Source: Streptomyces pacificus (lineage in GTDB: Bacteria > Actinomycetota > Actinomycetes > Streptomycetales > Streptomycetaceae). From it: 64,000 nucleotides of DNA. The stretch is taken from positions 186,001-250,000 of the forward strand of contig NZ_BLLG01000008.1 in NCBI RefSeq assembly GCF_011766325.1, given 5' to 3'. Below are positions 1 through 8,513 of the stretch, piece by piece. Position 1 is the stretch's first letter; each line of letters starts with the position of its first letter. The notes below the pieces were generated by a model, which saw nothing but the letters and a program-made list of their open reading frames with translations, ran no database searches and was not told where the DNA came from. Position numbers and translations under genes: made by a program.

Positions 1-591
1 GCCCGCGGGCTGCGGCCCGACGTCAAGGTCGTCAAACAAGTCGGCAAGGGGAAGGGGGACGCGCTGATCAGCGGTTTCGCGGCCTGCACCGGCGACATCA
101 TCGTCATGGTCGACGCGGACGGGTCGGCGGACGGCCAGGAGATCGTGAGCTATGTGTCCGCACTGGTCGGCGGTGCCGACTTCGCCAAGGGTTCGCGCTT
201 CGCCAACGGCGGCGGAACCGACGACATGACGCCGATCCGCAAGCTCGGCAACCGGGTCCTGTGCGGCATCGTGAACGCCAAGTTCGGCGCCCGCTACACG
301 GACCTCTGCTACGGCTACAACGCCTTCTGGCGCCACTGCCTGGAGAGCATCACCCTGGACTGCACCGGCTTCGAGATCGAGACCCTGATGAACATCCGAG
401 TCGTCAAGGCGGGACTGCGGGTCCAGGAGGTCCCCAGCCACGAGTATCTGCGCATCCACGGCGTCAGCAACCTCAGCGCCGTCCGCGACGGACTGCGGGT
501 GCTCAGGGTGATCCTCAGGGAGAAGGGCGTCCGCCGCGCCGCCCGAACCGGGCCGGCCACCCTCAACACCCCCCGAAAGGACGTGCCGTGA
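1..591 (+). CDS. Family 2 glycosyltransferase (5' end outside window)
   Basis: The frame is open from base 1, so the start lies upstream. Visible are a KxGKGKGDAL segment and a VMVDADGS stretch, the metal-binding DxD of GT2 enzymes resembling dolichol-phosphate mannosyltransferase and undecaprenyl-phosphate sugar transferases. GSRFANGGG and LCYGYNAFW further along match the acceptor-side part of that fold. No membrane segments appear in the visible 196 residues. The product probably moves a sugar from a nucleotide donor to a lipid or polysaccharide acceptor at the inner face of the membrane. The stop overlaps the GTG of the next glycosyltransferase by 4 nt (GTGA), so the genes are translationally coupled. 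Donor and acceptor cannot be told from sequence. Confidence 0.88.
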   Translation, partial: ARGLRPDVKVVKQVGKGKGDALISGFAACTGDIIVMVDADGSADGQEIVSYVSALVGGADFAKGSRFANGGGTDDMTPIRKLGNRVLCGIVNAKFGARYTDLCYGYNAFWRHCLESITLDCTGFEIETLMNIRVVKAGLRVQEVPSHEYLRIHGVSNLSAVRDGLRVLRVILREKGVRRAARTGPATLNTPRKDVP

Positions 592-1613
592 GCCATCCGG
601 CGTTCTCCGTGGTGATCTGCGTCTACACCGGGGACCGCTGGACGGACATCCTCGCCGCCGTGGACTCGGTGCGCCGGCAGTCGCTTCCGGCGCTGGAAAC
701 ACTGCTGGTGGTCGACCACAACCCCCGGCTGCTCGGGCGGCTCACCGAGGAGTTCACGCCCGGCCGGGAGGCACCGTCACCCGGAGAGGAGGTGCGGGTG
801 CTCGCGAACGCGGGCCCCCGCGGCCTCTCCGCCGGCCGCAACACCGGTGTCGCCGCGGCCCTCGGCGAGTTCGTGGCCTTCCTCGACGACGACGCCGTGG
901 CCGAACGCGACTGGCTGCGGCACCTGGCCGATGGCTACGGCGACCCGCGGGTGATGGCCGTCGGCGGCAGAACCCTGCCGGTCTGGGCGTCGGGCCGCCG
1001 GCCGCTGTGGTTCCCCGAGGAGTTCGACTGGGTCGTCGGATGCACCTACCGCGGGCTGCCGCCCGGCCGCGTCGCGGTCCGCAACGTCCTCGGCGGCAAC
1101 GCGTCCTTCCGCCGCACCGCCTTCGATGCCGCCGGCGGGTTCGCCACCGGCATCGGAAGGGACGGCGGCAGACGGCCCTTGGGCTGCGAGGAGACCGAAC
1201 TCTGCATCCGGCTCCAACGGGCCCTCCCGGACGCGGTGCTGCTGATCGACGACCGTGCCGTCATCCACCACAAGGTCCCCGCGGCCAGGGAGACCTTCCG
1301 CTACTTCCGCAGCCGCAGCTACGCCGAGGGGCTGTCCAAGGCCCTGGTCTCGCGCAGCGTCGGCAGCGGCAAGGGCCTTCAGACCGAGCGGCGCTACGCC
1401 ACCCGCGTGCTCCCGGCGGGCGTGCTCCGGGGGCTGCGGGACGCCCTGCGCGGCCGCCCCGGCGGAGCCGGCCGCGCAGGGGCCATCGCCGTCGGCGTGA
1501 CCGCGGCAGCCGCCGGGTACACCGTGGCGCGGGCCCGGACCCGCCCCGGGGTAGCGCTCTCGTACGGCCCGGTCACCGCGCACACCCCGCGCCTGGAAGG
1601 CGGTATCCGTTGA
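588..1613 (+). CDS. Family 2 glycosyltransferase
   Basis: The 341-residue product opens with the GT-A core (SVVICVYTGDRW, about residues 7-18). It carries the acidic motif FLDDDA (residues 98-103, for nucleotide-sugar and metal) and a later CEETELCIRL segment near residue 200 that fits the catalytic ED region. I chose the GTG at 588 because it overlaps the upstream stop (GTGA) and sits directly before the first strand of the fold. The gene ends by overlapping the TTG start of the deacetylase. The three genes look like one glycan-assembly operon: lipid-linked transferase, second transferase, deacetylase. The substrate is unknown. Confidence 0.85.
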   Translation: MSHPAFSVVICVYTGDRWTDILAAVDSVRRQSLPALETLLVVDHNPRLLGRLTEEFTPGREAPSPGEEVRVLANAGPRGLSAGRNTGVAAALGEFVAFLDDDAVAERDWLRHLADGYGDPRVMAVGGRTLPVWASGRRPLWFPEEFDWVVGCTYRGLPPGRVAVRNVLGGNASFRRTAFDAAGGFATGIGRDGGRRPLGCEETELCIRLQRALPDAVLLIDDRAVIHHKVPAARETFRYFRSRSYAEGLSKALVSRSVGSGKGLQTERRYATRVLPAGVLRGLRDALRGRPGGAGRAGAIAVGVTAAAAGYTVARARTRPGVALSYGPVTAHTPRLEGGIR

Positions 1614-2401
1614 ACGACGAGGCCGTCCCCGTTCTCATGTACCACGCGGTGGCGCACCGGCCCGCGCCGGCCGCGCACCGGCTGTCCGTGACGCCGGAGG
1701 CGTTCGCCGAACAGATGGAGCTGCTCGGCGGACTCGGGTTCACCCCGGTCACCACCGCACGACTCGGCCGGGCCTGGCGGCACGGGGAACCGCTGCCGCC
1801 GCGGCCGGTGCTGATCACCTTCGACGACGGCTACGAAGGGGTGCACCGGCACGCCCTTCCGGTACTCGACAAGCTGGGCTTCGCATCGACGCTGTTCGTG
1901 TCGACCGGCTGGCTGCGGGGCCCGTACCACGAGGGCGGCGCGCCCGACACCATGCTGGACTGGGGGCAGGTGCGGGAACTCGCGGCGGCGGGCACGGAGA
2001 TCGGCGGACACTCGCACACCCATCCGCAGCTGGACCAGCTGGACGACGGCCCGCTCCGATCCGAGGCACTGCGCTGCAAGGAGATCATCACCGCCGAACT
2101 GGGCACCGCTCCGGTCTCGTTCGCCTACCCCTACGGCTACTCCAGCCGGCGGGTCCGCCGGGTGGTGCGTGCGGCGGGTTTCGCACAGTCACTGGCGGTG
2201 GGGAACGCCCTGGCCCGCCGGCGGCAGGGACCGTACGCCCTGGAGCGGTTGACCGTGCGGCGCTCCACCGGCGCAGGGGAGTTCGAACGGCTCGTCGAGG
2301 GCCGGGGCGTGGCCCGCGGCTTCGCCCTGGACCGGATCCTCACCCAGGGGTACGCCGTCCTGCGCCGTACCAGGAGGGCGGCCCGGTCGCTGCGCGGCTG
2401 A
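1610..2401 (+). CDS. Polysaccharide deacetylase (NodB/CE4 family)
   Basis: The product has 263 residues. CE4 motif 1 is LITFDDGYEG (residues 68-77, catalytic base Asp and metal-ligand Asp). Motif 2 is HSHTHP (residues 134-139, metal His ligands). FAYPYGY further on is the usual groove motif. The TTG start at 1610 overlaps the upstream stop by 4 nt. I see no signal peptide, so the enzyme may act in the cytoplasm on a lipid-linked sugar, or be exported another way. CE4 enzymes remove N- or O-acetyl groups from polysaccharides. The two upstream glycosyltransferases suggest it trims the glycan they build. Confidence 0.87.
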   Translation: MNDEAVPVLMYHAVAHRPAPAAHRLSVTPEAFAEQMELLGGLGFTPVTTARLGRAWRHGEPLPPRPVLITFDDGYEGVHRHALPVLDKLGFASTLFVSTGWLRGPYHEGGAPDTMLDWGQVRELAAAGTEIGGHSHTHPQLDQLDDGPLRSEALRCKEIITAELGTAPVSFAYPYGYSSRRVRRVVRAAGFAQSLAVGNALARRRQGPYALERLTVRRSTGAGEFERLVEGRGVARGFALDRILTQGYAVLRRTRRAARSLRG

Positions 2402-2577
2402 GTGCCGCGTAGGCGGGGCGGGAACGGGGGCGCCGGGGGCGCGCGGAGACCGGCCGCAGCCGGGAGTCCGCCAGGGACGCGAACCCGGCGGCGCCAGGGG
2501 CGCGCGAGGACCGGGAAGACCGGGGGCACGGCCCAAAAGGCCGTGCACCGGCAGCCGAGGTGCCCGATCATGGCGCC

Positions 2578-3672
2578 ATGACCGCCACGCCTGAGCACGC
2601 TCTGCCGATCCGGCTCAACGTCGACGACAGCGACTCGCCGTCGGATGTCGTCGACGCGCTGTTCCTCGGCCGCTTCGCGGCGGGCGAGCAGCCCTTCTCG
2701 CACAGTTCGACGATCGACCGGGTCAAGCCCGGCGCCACACTGCTGCCGCCGGGCGCCCGGGTGCTGCGCGCCGCGCGCGACGACGACCGGAGCGCGACGC
2801 TCGCCGAAGGCGACGGCTGGACCCTGCTGGTCTCCCGGTGGAACCGCGGTGCGGACATCACGGTCACCGCGGTCAGCTCCGAACTCGCCGAGCACGTCCA
2901 CCGGCAGGCGACCGACGGAGTCCGGGACGAACCGGAGCCGCAGCCCGACAACGTGACCATGGGCTTCTGGTACGTCTCCCCGCGCCGCGGCCCGCACCGC
3001 ACCACCCGCCAGATCAGCGCCGGCACCTGGGACGAGATCCGGCCCAACTACACCGCCCCGGTGGCCCAGGCGATGGACCGGCTGATGAAGGTGACGCCGG
3101 ACGACATCGCGGGCCGGCTGCTCCTGCTGCACGGTCCGCCGGGCACGGGGAAGACCTCCGCGCTGCGGACGCTGGCCCGCTCCTGGCGCGACTGGTGCCA
3201 GGTGGACTGCGTCCTGGACCCCGAGCGGCTGTTCAACGACGTCGGCTATCTGATGGACATCGCGATCGGCGAGGACGAGGGCACGGCCAGGGAACGCTGG
3301 CGGCTGCTGCTCCTGGAGGACTGCGACGAGCTGATCCGCGGCGAGGCCCGGCACGCCGCGGGCCAGGCCCTGTCCCGGCTGCTGAACCTGACGGACGGGC
3401 TGCTCGGCCAGGGCCGGAACGTCCTCGTGGGCGTCACCACCAACGAGGACCTGGAACGGCTGCACCCCGCGGTCGTCCGGCCGGGCCGCTGCCTCGCGCG
3501 GATCGAGGTGGGCCCGCTCACCCGCGAGGAGGCCGTGTCCTGGCTGGGCACGGAGCAGGGGGTCGGCCGCGAGGGCGCGACGCTCGCGGAGCTGTACGCC
3601 CTGCGGCGGGGGACGGCGCCGGCGTCCGTGCCGTCCCAGCACCAGGGGGCGGACGCCGGTCTCTACCTCTGA
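2578..3672 (+). CDS. AAA-family ATPase with DUF5925-type N-terminal domain
   Basis: The product has 364 residues. Residues 1 to about 120 form an uncharacterised N-terminal domain that resembles DUF5925 as I remember it. A single AAA module follows, with Walker A GPPGTGKT (186-193), Walker B LLLLEDCDE (about 243-251), a sensor-like VGVTTNED and an arginine-rich VRPGRCLARIE segment. The architecture recalls Rubisco-activase/Bcs1-like remodellers, but no partner is obvious nearby. The upstream in-frame ATG at 2560 was passed over in favour of 2578 (MTATPEH), closer to where the protein looks conserved. A 176-nt gap separates it from the deacetylase, so it likely has its own promoter. Function unknown. 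Confidence 0.8.
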   Translation: MTATPEHALPIRLNVDDSDSPSDVVDALFLGRFAAGEQPFSHSSTIDRVKPGATLLPPGARVLRAARDDDRSATLAEGDGWTLLVSRWNRGADITVTAVSSELAEHVHRQATDGVRDEPEPQPDNVTMGFWYVSPRRGPHRTTRQISAGTWDEIRPNYTAPVAQAMDRLMKVTPDDIAGRLLLLHGPPGTGKTSALRTLARSWRDWCQVDCVLDPERLFNDVGYLMDIAIGEDEGTARERWRLLLLEDCDELIRGEARHAAGQALSRLLNLTDGLLGQGRNVLVGVTTNEDLERLHPAVVRPGRCLARIEVGPLTREEAVSWLGTEQGVGREGATLAELYALRRGTAPASVPSQHQGADAGLYL

Positions 3673-3747
3673 GGTCGGCCCTCGCCCGGCCCCGGACCGG
3701 ACCGGGTCCATGCGGGCACGCACCAGACGACGGCACCGGACCTGGGG

Positions 3748-4122
3748 TCACCCGCCGTAGCTGGCGCGCAGCGCGTCCCGCACCGCAGAGAGCGCGTCGG
3801 CGCTGGACAGGCCGAGGCGGTGGACCTGTTCCGCGTACGCCTGGGCGGCCGCCGCTGCCTGACGCTCGGCGGCGTCGCCGGCCGCCGCGACGAACGTGCC
3901 GTTTCGGCCCCGGGTTTCGATCACTCCGTCTCCCTCGAGCGCGCGGTACGCCTTGGCGACGGTGTTGGCGGCGAGGCCGAGTTCCTCCGCGAGTCCCCGC
4001 ACGGTGGGCAGCTTGTAGCCGACGGGGAGCGCGCCCGAGCGGGCCTGGGCCGAGATCTGGGAGCGGAGCTGCTCGTAGGGAGCGGGGGCCGCGTCCGTGT
4101 CGATGACGATGTGCAGGGTCAC
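3748..4122 (-). CDS. GntR-family transcriptional regulator (short, YtrA-like)
   Basis: The product has 124 residues. The N-terminal GntR winged helix is clear: APAPYEQLRSQI, then GYKLPTVRGLAEELGLAANTVAKAYRALE, the recognition-helix region. It ends with a short tail (about 45 residues) instead of an effector-binding domain, as in the small YtrA-like GntR proteins that often control adjacent transporters. Here the neighbours are an AAA protein (convergent) and a GNAT gene (divergent). I chose the GTG at 4122, giving MTLHIVIDTD, because longer starts add residues with no family resemblance. Its target is unknown; autoregulation from the 100-nt gap to the divergent GNAT gene is plausible. Confidence 0.85.
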   Translation of the reverse strand: MTLHIVIDTDAAPAPYEQLRSQISAQARSGALPVGYKLPTVRGLAEELGLAANTVAKAYRALEGDGVIETRGRNGTFVAAAGDAAERQAAAAAQAYAEQVHRLGLSSADALSAVRDALRASYGG

Positions 4123-4223
4123 CGGTCGATTGTCCCCCACGTCCCCCGCTCCCGGGCACGCAGATGCGGTCGTCCGGGAAATCGAGAGGCGGACACGGGG
4201 GCGCACACGTAGCGTGCCTCGCT

Positions 4224-5147
4224 ATGACTGTGATCGTCCGCGCCTTCCGCGCGCCGGGAGACGCCGAAGCCGTCGCCCGGGTCCGCCACGCCGCACTTCC
4301 GTTCCTGCCCGTCACCCCCGAGGCCCTGGTGTTCGAGGGGGAGCATGCGCATCCGAACTCCCGCTACCGGCCGCTGGTCGCCGAGGAGGACGGGGAGGTC
4401 ATCGGCACGGCGAGGGTGGGGCTCGCCCACGACAGCCCCGAACCGGGGGACGCGTACGCGAACGTCTATGTGCACCCCGAGCGCCGCGGGCGGGGCGCGG
4501 GCAGTGCCGTCGTGCACGCCGCCGAGGAGTACCTGGCCGGTGCCGGCGCCACCCGGATATACACCTGGGTGCTGGACGAGCCCGGGCACCGTGCCTTCGC
4601 CGAGCGGCACGGCTACCGGGCCGGACGCACCGCGCACTTCCTCCGCCTCGATCTGGCCGGCGGGACGCTGCCGCCGCTGCGGACCCCGCCGGACGGGGTG
4701 CGGATCGTGCCGGCATCCGACTTCGCCGGCGACCCCCGGCCCCTCTTCGAGCTGGACGCCGCCGCGTCGGCGGACGAACCGGGCGATGTGCCGACCGAGT
4801 TGACCGACTACGGCCACTGGCTCGACGAGACCTGGGGTCATCCGATGCTCAGCCGGCACCTGACCTCGGTCGCCGTCGCGGACGGACGCCCGGTGGCCTT
4901 CAGCGCGGCCCGCACGGACGGCGCGACCCGCTACTGGACCGCCATGACCGGCACCCTCCGGGAGTACCGTGGCCGCGGGCTGGCCAAGCTGGTGAAGAAC
5001 GACTCGCTGCACCGGGCGCGGGACGCCGGGTGCAGCGAAGCGTTCACCGGCAACGACGCGGGCAACGCCCCGATGCTCGCCGTCAACGAGTGGTTCGGCT
5101 ACGAGATCTGCGCGACGGAGGTGCGCCATGTCCGCACGCTGGGGTGA
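4224..5147 (+). CDS. Tandem-domain GNAT acetyltransferase
   Basis: The product has 307 residues with two GNAT folds. The first carries the acetyl-CoA pyrophosphate-binding loop ERRGRGAGS (about residues 91-99). The second has the matching loop YRGRGLAKL (about 247-255). Tandem GNAT proteins include mycothiol synthase and many uncharacterised actinobacterial enzymes. The substrate cannot be inferred here, and mycothiol synthase itself usually sits in another context. The ATG at 4224 sits directly before MTVIVRAF, the first strand. The last 20 nt overlap the start of the DUF402 gene, so the pair is coupled. Confidence 0.8.
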   Translation: MTVIVRAFRAPGDAEAVARVRHAALPFLPVTPEALVFEGEHAHPNSRYRPLVAEEDGEVIGTARVGLAHDSPEPGDAYANVYVHPERRGRGAGSAVVHAAEEYLAGAGATRIYTWVLDEPGHRAFAERHGYRAGRTAHFLRLDLAGGTLPPLRTPPDGVRIVPASDFAGDPRPLFELDAAASADEPGDVPTELTDYGHWLDETWGHPMLSRHLTSVAVADGRPVAFSAARTDGATRYWTAMTGTLREYRGRGLAKLVKNDSLHRARDAGCSEAFTGNDAGNAPMLAVNEWFGYEICATEVRHVRTLG

Positions 5148-5616
5148 TTCCCGGGTCGATGTCACCCTGGTCAAGGCCGGTCGTACGAAGATCCGCTATC
5201 CGGCGGTGGTCGTCGCCGACGACGGCACCCGGATCACCGTCCGGGCGCCGTGGGCGGGTGACGATGTGAAGGACTTCGGGTTCGTCCGCTTCGCACCGGG
5301 CGACGTCTTCACCGAGTACTACTGGCGCGACCGCTGGTACGCCGTCAAGGAGGTCCGGGCGGGAGACGGGACGCTGAAGGGCTGGTACACGGACATCACC
5401 CGGCCCGCCCGGGTGTCCGGGGGCGAGCTGGTGGTGGAGGACCTGGACCTGTGGGTGTCGGCCGACGGCGCCCTGGTCGTGCGGCTGGACGAGGACGAGT
5501 TCGCCGCGAGCGGTCTCACCGAGCGGGACCCCCGGGCGGCCGAGGAGGCCGAGACCGCCCTGGACGCCCTGGAACTCCTCGCCCGGCAGGGCCGGTTCAC
5601 CCGACTGCTGGACTGA
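5128..5616 (+). CDS. DUF402-domain protein
   Basis: The product has 162 residues. The central stretch FTEYYWRDRWYAVKEV with the following WYTDITRPARV matches the DUF402 fold, whose known members include nucleoside di-/triphosphate phosphatases and an RNase-E/FAU-1-like family. The pattern Y-W-D-R-W-Y and the later YTDI...P are the conserved core. The reading frame overlaps the upstream GNAT gene by 20 nt and, at its 3' end, the convergent methyltransferase-Nudix gene by 20 nt, so there is no room for a terminator between the two strands. Catalytic activity is inferred from the family only. Confidence 0.75.
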   Translation: MSARWGDSRVDVTLVKAGRTKIRYPAVVVADDGTRITVRAPWAGDDVKDFGFVRFAPGDVFTEYYWRDRWYAVKEVRAGDGTLKGWYTDITRPARVSGGELVVEDLDLWVSADGALVVRLDEDEFAASGLTERDPRAAEEAETALDALELLARQGRFTRLLD

Positions 5617-6859
5617 CATCCGTCATCGGCAGCGGCACGGCACGGTCCGGGACGGCCGGGTCGTGGCCCACCGGGTCGTCGTCCTCGTGCCAGTGGAGGA
5701 CGAACCGCTCACCCCTGCGGTACGCCGCGAACCCGGCCCTGCCGTACGCGACCATGTCCTCGGGCAGCGACGCCAGCGGATGCCAGGCCATCTCGGAGCA
5801 CTTGTGCGGTTCCCGGTTGCAGGGCTCACCGCCCTTCCCGTGGACCGCCTCGAAGAACCAGCCGGTGCGCGGTGCGCCGCCCGGCCCCCGGTGCTGCATG
5901 ACCAGCGCGACGCGCAGATCCTCCGGCGCCAACTCGACACCGGTCTCCTCGAACGCCTCGCGCACCATGGCCTCGCGCACGTCCTCCCCGTCCTCCACGT
6001 GCCCCGACGGGGCGTGCCACAGTCCGTCCGCGTAGCCGGTACCGGCCCGGCGGGCGAGCAGCACGTCACCGCCGCGCCGCAGGACGAGGTGAACGTCGAC
6101 GACCTCGCTGTGCCGGACCGAGGCCGGATCGGCGACGGCGTCGGCGGTCTCGGGGCCGGACTGATCGGCGGCCGTGCCGGTGGGCTCGTGACCGCTCTCA
6201 GCAGCGGTCCCAGCAGGGGTGCCAGCAGCGGTCGCACCGGCCGCTGCGCCGTGCGGGACCGGCCCCGTCCTGGCCACCAGGGCGTAGCGCTCGTCGTGCA
6301 CCGGTCGGCCCCAGAGCCCGGGCACATCCGACAACCGCTCATGGTCGAGCCGGTGGCTCAGCGGCCCGAGGGCATCGATCAGCCGGGTGGCGGGCAGCCC
6401 CTGGCCGCCCCACACCCCCTCGACCAGCACCAGCCGCCCGCCCGGGCGCAACAGCGACACCCAGTGGGCGAGCACCGCCTCGGGATCGGGCAGCGCCCAC
6501 AGCACATGGCGGGCGAGCGCGACGTCGAAACGCCGGCCCCCGACCGGAGGCCGCTCGGCGGGTCCCGTCAGCACTTCGGCTGTCGTGCCGGCGAGTTTGC
6601 GGCGAGCGGCGTCCGCCATCCGCGGCGAGAGGTCTACGGCGGTCACCCGGTGGCCCTGCTCGGCGGCGAGCAGGGCGAGGCTGCCCGTGCCGCATCCGAG
6701 GTCGAGCACATCGGAGGGATGCGGCGGCAGCCAGTGCCGCATCCGTTCCGCCCAGGCGCGGCGGATCCCGGCGTCGCGCAGCCCGTGGTCGGGCTCCTCG
6801 TCGAAGGTGTCCGCGGCGGCGTCCCAGTCGATCCCGTCGTTCCGGTCGATCGTCGTCAT
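5597..6859 (-). CDS. Bifunctional SAM-dependent methyltransferase / Nudix hydrolase fusion
   Basis: The product has 420 residues. Residues 1 to about 205 form a class I methyltransferase with motif I VLDLGCGTG and post-motif VTAVDLSPRMA. A low-complexity Ala/Gly/Thr linker (about 205-255) follows. The rest is a Nudix hydrolase with a complete box GHVEDGEDVREAMVREAFEE plus TG. Both active-site signatures look intact. Such fusions are known in Streptomyces, where the Nudix part resembles MutT/NTP-pyrophosphatases, but I know of no defined joint substrate. The ATG at 6859 was chosen because the upstream extension (to 7054) is Arg/Pro-rich with no family resemblance. The 3' end overlaps the DUF402 gene on the other strand. 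Confidence 0.85.
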   Translation of the reverse strand: MTTIDRNDGIDWDAAADTFDEEPDHGLRDAGIRRAWAERMRHWLPPHPSDVLDLGCGTGSLALLAAEQGHRVTAVDLSPRMADAARRKLAGTTAEVLTGPAERPPVGGRRFDVALARHVLWALPDPEAVLAHWVSLLRPGGRLVLVEGVWGGQGLPATRLIDALGPLSHRLDHERLSDVPGLWGRPVHDERYALVARTGPVPHGAAAGATAAGTPAGTAAESGHEPTGTAADQSGPETADAVADPASVRHSEVVDVHLVLRRGGDVLLARRAGTGYADGLWHAPSGHVEDGEDVREAMVREAFEETGVELAPEDLRVALVMQHRGPGGAPRTGWFFEAVHGKGGEPCNREPHKCSEMAWHPLASLPEDMVAYGRAGFAAYRRGERFVLHWHEDDDPVGHDPAVPDRAVPLPMTDVSPAVG

Positions 6860-7309
6860 GGTTCCGATCCTGGCAGCAGCCACTGACAACGAGGGGCCGG
6901 CGAGGGGCAGCGCCGCCGCGCGGGCACGGAGCGGCGTCCGCCCCGGCCGTCGCACACGGGTGGATGACGGATCCGGTGAGCCGGGTGTCCGCGTGTTGCG
7001 CCGAGGGGCTGGAGAGCCCGAAGTCCGCCGCATGCAAGGGGTGCGCGCGTCCACGCGCCGCAGGGCCGGCCGCTGAGCCGAAGCGCAGGAGTCGTACGGG
7101 CGAGGGTGCCGCAGGTGAGCGAACGCGGCGGCACCCTCGCAGCGTCCGGGCCCACGAAGGGGACGGACCCGATGGATCTGATGGATCTGATGGATCTGAT
7201 GCCCACGACGGGATCGCTCGCGCCGCGGCCCAGCACCGGACGGCCCTGGCGTGCCTGCCGTCAGGGCGTCCGGTGCGGGTCGCCGGCCCGTGAACCACGG
7301 GCCGTCAGA
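6860..7309. other. Intergenic stretch with 9-nt repeat
   Basis: No convincing gene in 450 nt. It holds the promoter side of the methyltransferase-Nudix gene and the 3' side of the lipase. Bases 7171-7200 are about 3.3 copies of GATGGATCT. No hairpin with a T-tract was seen after the lipase stop. Confidence 0.5.
7171..7200. repeat. Short tandem repeat, 9-nt unit GATGGATCT x3.3
   Basis: Three exact copies plus GAT, read directly from the sequence. They lie in non-coding DNA downstream of the lipase. This is most simply replication-slippage variation. Confidence 0.8.
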
Positions 7310-8167
7310 TCATTTGAAGACCGACGCGCAGGTCGTCTTGGTGGCCTTCGCGGGATCGAGTGCGTTGGTCACCTCGTGGAAGGCGATCCGGTCGAACAGG
7401 CCGATGGCCACGTGTTCCGAGAAGTCGAGGGCGCACAGGTCCTGCACCGTCACGTTCTTCACGTTGGGCCCGTCGAGGAACGACGACCGCCAGGGGGTGA
7501 TGACCTCGTCGTACTTGGTGGCGATGACGGTGTACTGGACGCCGGGGACGGTGTCGCCTCCCTCGTTCAGCTTGGTGAGGAACGGGGAGCCGGCGATCTG
7601 GTCGGCGAAGGCGGGCGTCGCGGAATTGAGCAGGTGCTCGGCGGCCGGGAAGTACTTGAGCAGGCCGGTGAGCCCGTGGAGGGTCGTGCCGTGGTTGGAC
7701 GGGGCGAGCCCGACGAGGGCGTTCACCTCGTCGGCGCCACCGAGGAACTTGAGGTAGTAGCGCGGCATCATGCCGCCCTGCGAGTGACCGACGAGGTCCA
7801 CCTCGTCGGCTCCGGTGGCGGCCAGGACGCGGTCGACGTAGCCGTCGAGTTCCTCGGCGGACTCCTCGACGGGGCCGAGCCCGTGGAAGAAGGGGACGCC
7901 CGGGAGCTTGCCGTAGTCGAGCGAGAAGACGCAGTAGCCGCGCTTGACGAGGTACGGCGCGAGACCGAGCCAGTTGTCGACGGAGTTCCCGAGGGTTCCG
8001 TGGACGAGGACCACCGGGCGGGGATGGGCGGTAGAGGGCTTGCAGGACCAGTTGTTCCAGCCACTCGACGGGGCGGCTGCGTGGGCGGTGGCGGCCGGCG
8101 CGAGGCCGATCCCCACCGCCAGCAGGGCGGCGGTCAGCGGTCTGAGGGCACGCTTCCAGGACAGCAT
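7310..8167 (-). CDS. Secreted triacylglycerol lipase / esterase
   Basis: The product has 285 residues. A signal peptide is clear: basic MLSWKRALR, hydrophobic AALLAVGIG, and an AHA-AAP cleavage region near residue 30. The mature part has the oxyanion segment VVLVHGTLG and the nucleophile elbow GHSQGG (Ser129), followed by candidate Asp and His in ATKYDEV and FSEHVAIG. This matches family I Streptomyces lipases that hydrolyse extracellular triglycerides or esters. The start at ATG 8167 has AAGGAG 8 nt upstream. It lies downstream of imuB on the same strand but 346 nt away, so it probably has its own promoter. SCO1735 is the expected counterpart from memory. Confidence 0.9.
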   Translation of the reverse strand: MLSWKRALRPLTAALLAVGIGLAPAATAHAAAPSSGWNNWSCKPSTAHPRPVVLVHGTLGNSVDNWLGLAPYLVKRGYCVFSLDYGKLPGVPFFHGLGPVEESAEELDGYVDRVLAATGADEVDLVGHSQGGMMPRYYLKFLGGADEVNALVGLAPSNHGTTLHGLTGLLKYFPAAEHLLNSATPAFADQIAGSPFLTKLNEGGDTVPGVQYTVIATKYDEVITPWRSSFLDGPNVKNVTVQDLCALDFSEHVAIGLFDRIAFHEVTNALDPAKATKTTCASVFK

Positions 8168-8235
8168 GGTGCGATCTCCTTGCGGCTCAAGGGAAATGCG
8201 GGATTGGCGTGGGGGCGCGAGATCTATCCGGGTAG

Positions 8236-8362
8236 ACGGGGATGTGAGAGGTGAGGCGGGGATGTGGGGGATGGTGCGGGGATGTGGGGAGTGATGCGGA
8301 AGTGGGGTGGTGCGGGGGTGATGTGGGGGTGGGGGAATGCGGGAAGTGCGGGGGGATGCGGG
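8236..8362. repeat. Degenerate G-rich repeat array
   Basis: Imperfect repeats of G-runs (4-6 G) separated by AT, TGC or TGATG units, with more than ten G-runs in about 125 nt. Its composition could support G-quadruplexes on the plus strand. It lies between the lipase start and the AT-rich element. Confidence 0.55.
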
Positions 8363-8404
8363 GATTCATCCTGTGGCCCGGACCACAGGAAGAGCGCGCT
8401 CATG

Positions 8405-8448
8405 CCAACGTACGCATGGGTAACTAAGGCTGGGAAGTTACGCGTTGG
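8405..8448. promoter_or_regulatory. Bipartite inverted repeat upstream of lipase
   Basis: Two nested arms: CCAACG (8405-8410) pairs with CGTTGG (8443-8448), and GTAACT (8420-8425) pairs with AGTTAC (8436-8441). The surrounding 60 nt are AT-richer than the rest of the window. It could be a regulator site or promoter for the lipase, about 240 nt from its start. No motif known to me matches. Confidence 0.3.
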
Positions 8449-8513
8449 TAAAAACTGAAATAGCATCAAGCCGTGTGATCACGTGGTTACCCACGGAAAC
8501 ACAGAGGTGGGGC

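Larger units (their letters stand above)
8168..8513. other. Lipase leader region: G-rich degenerate repeats and AT-richer inverted repeat
   Basis: No gene. Bases 8236-8362 are a purine/G-rich array of imperfect GGGGATGTG-like units on the plus strand, hence C-rich in any lipase transcript starting upstream. Bases 8401-8465 are unusually AT-rich for this genome and hold an inverted repeat, listed separately. This is the likely lipase promoter zone. Confidence 0.5.
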
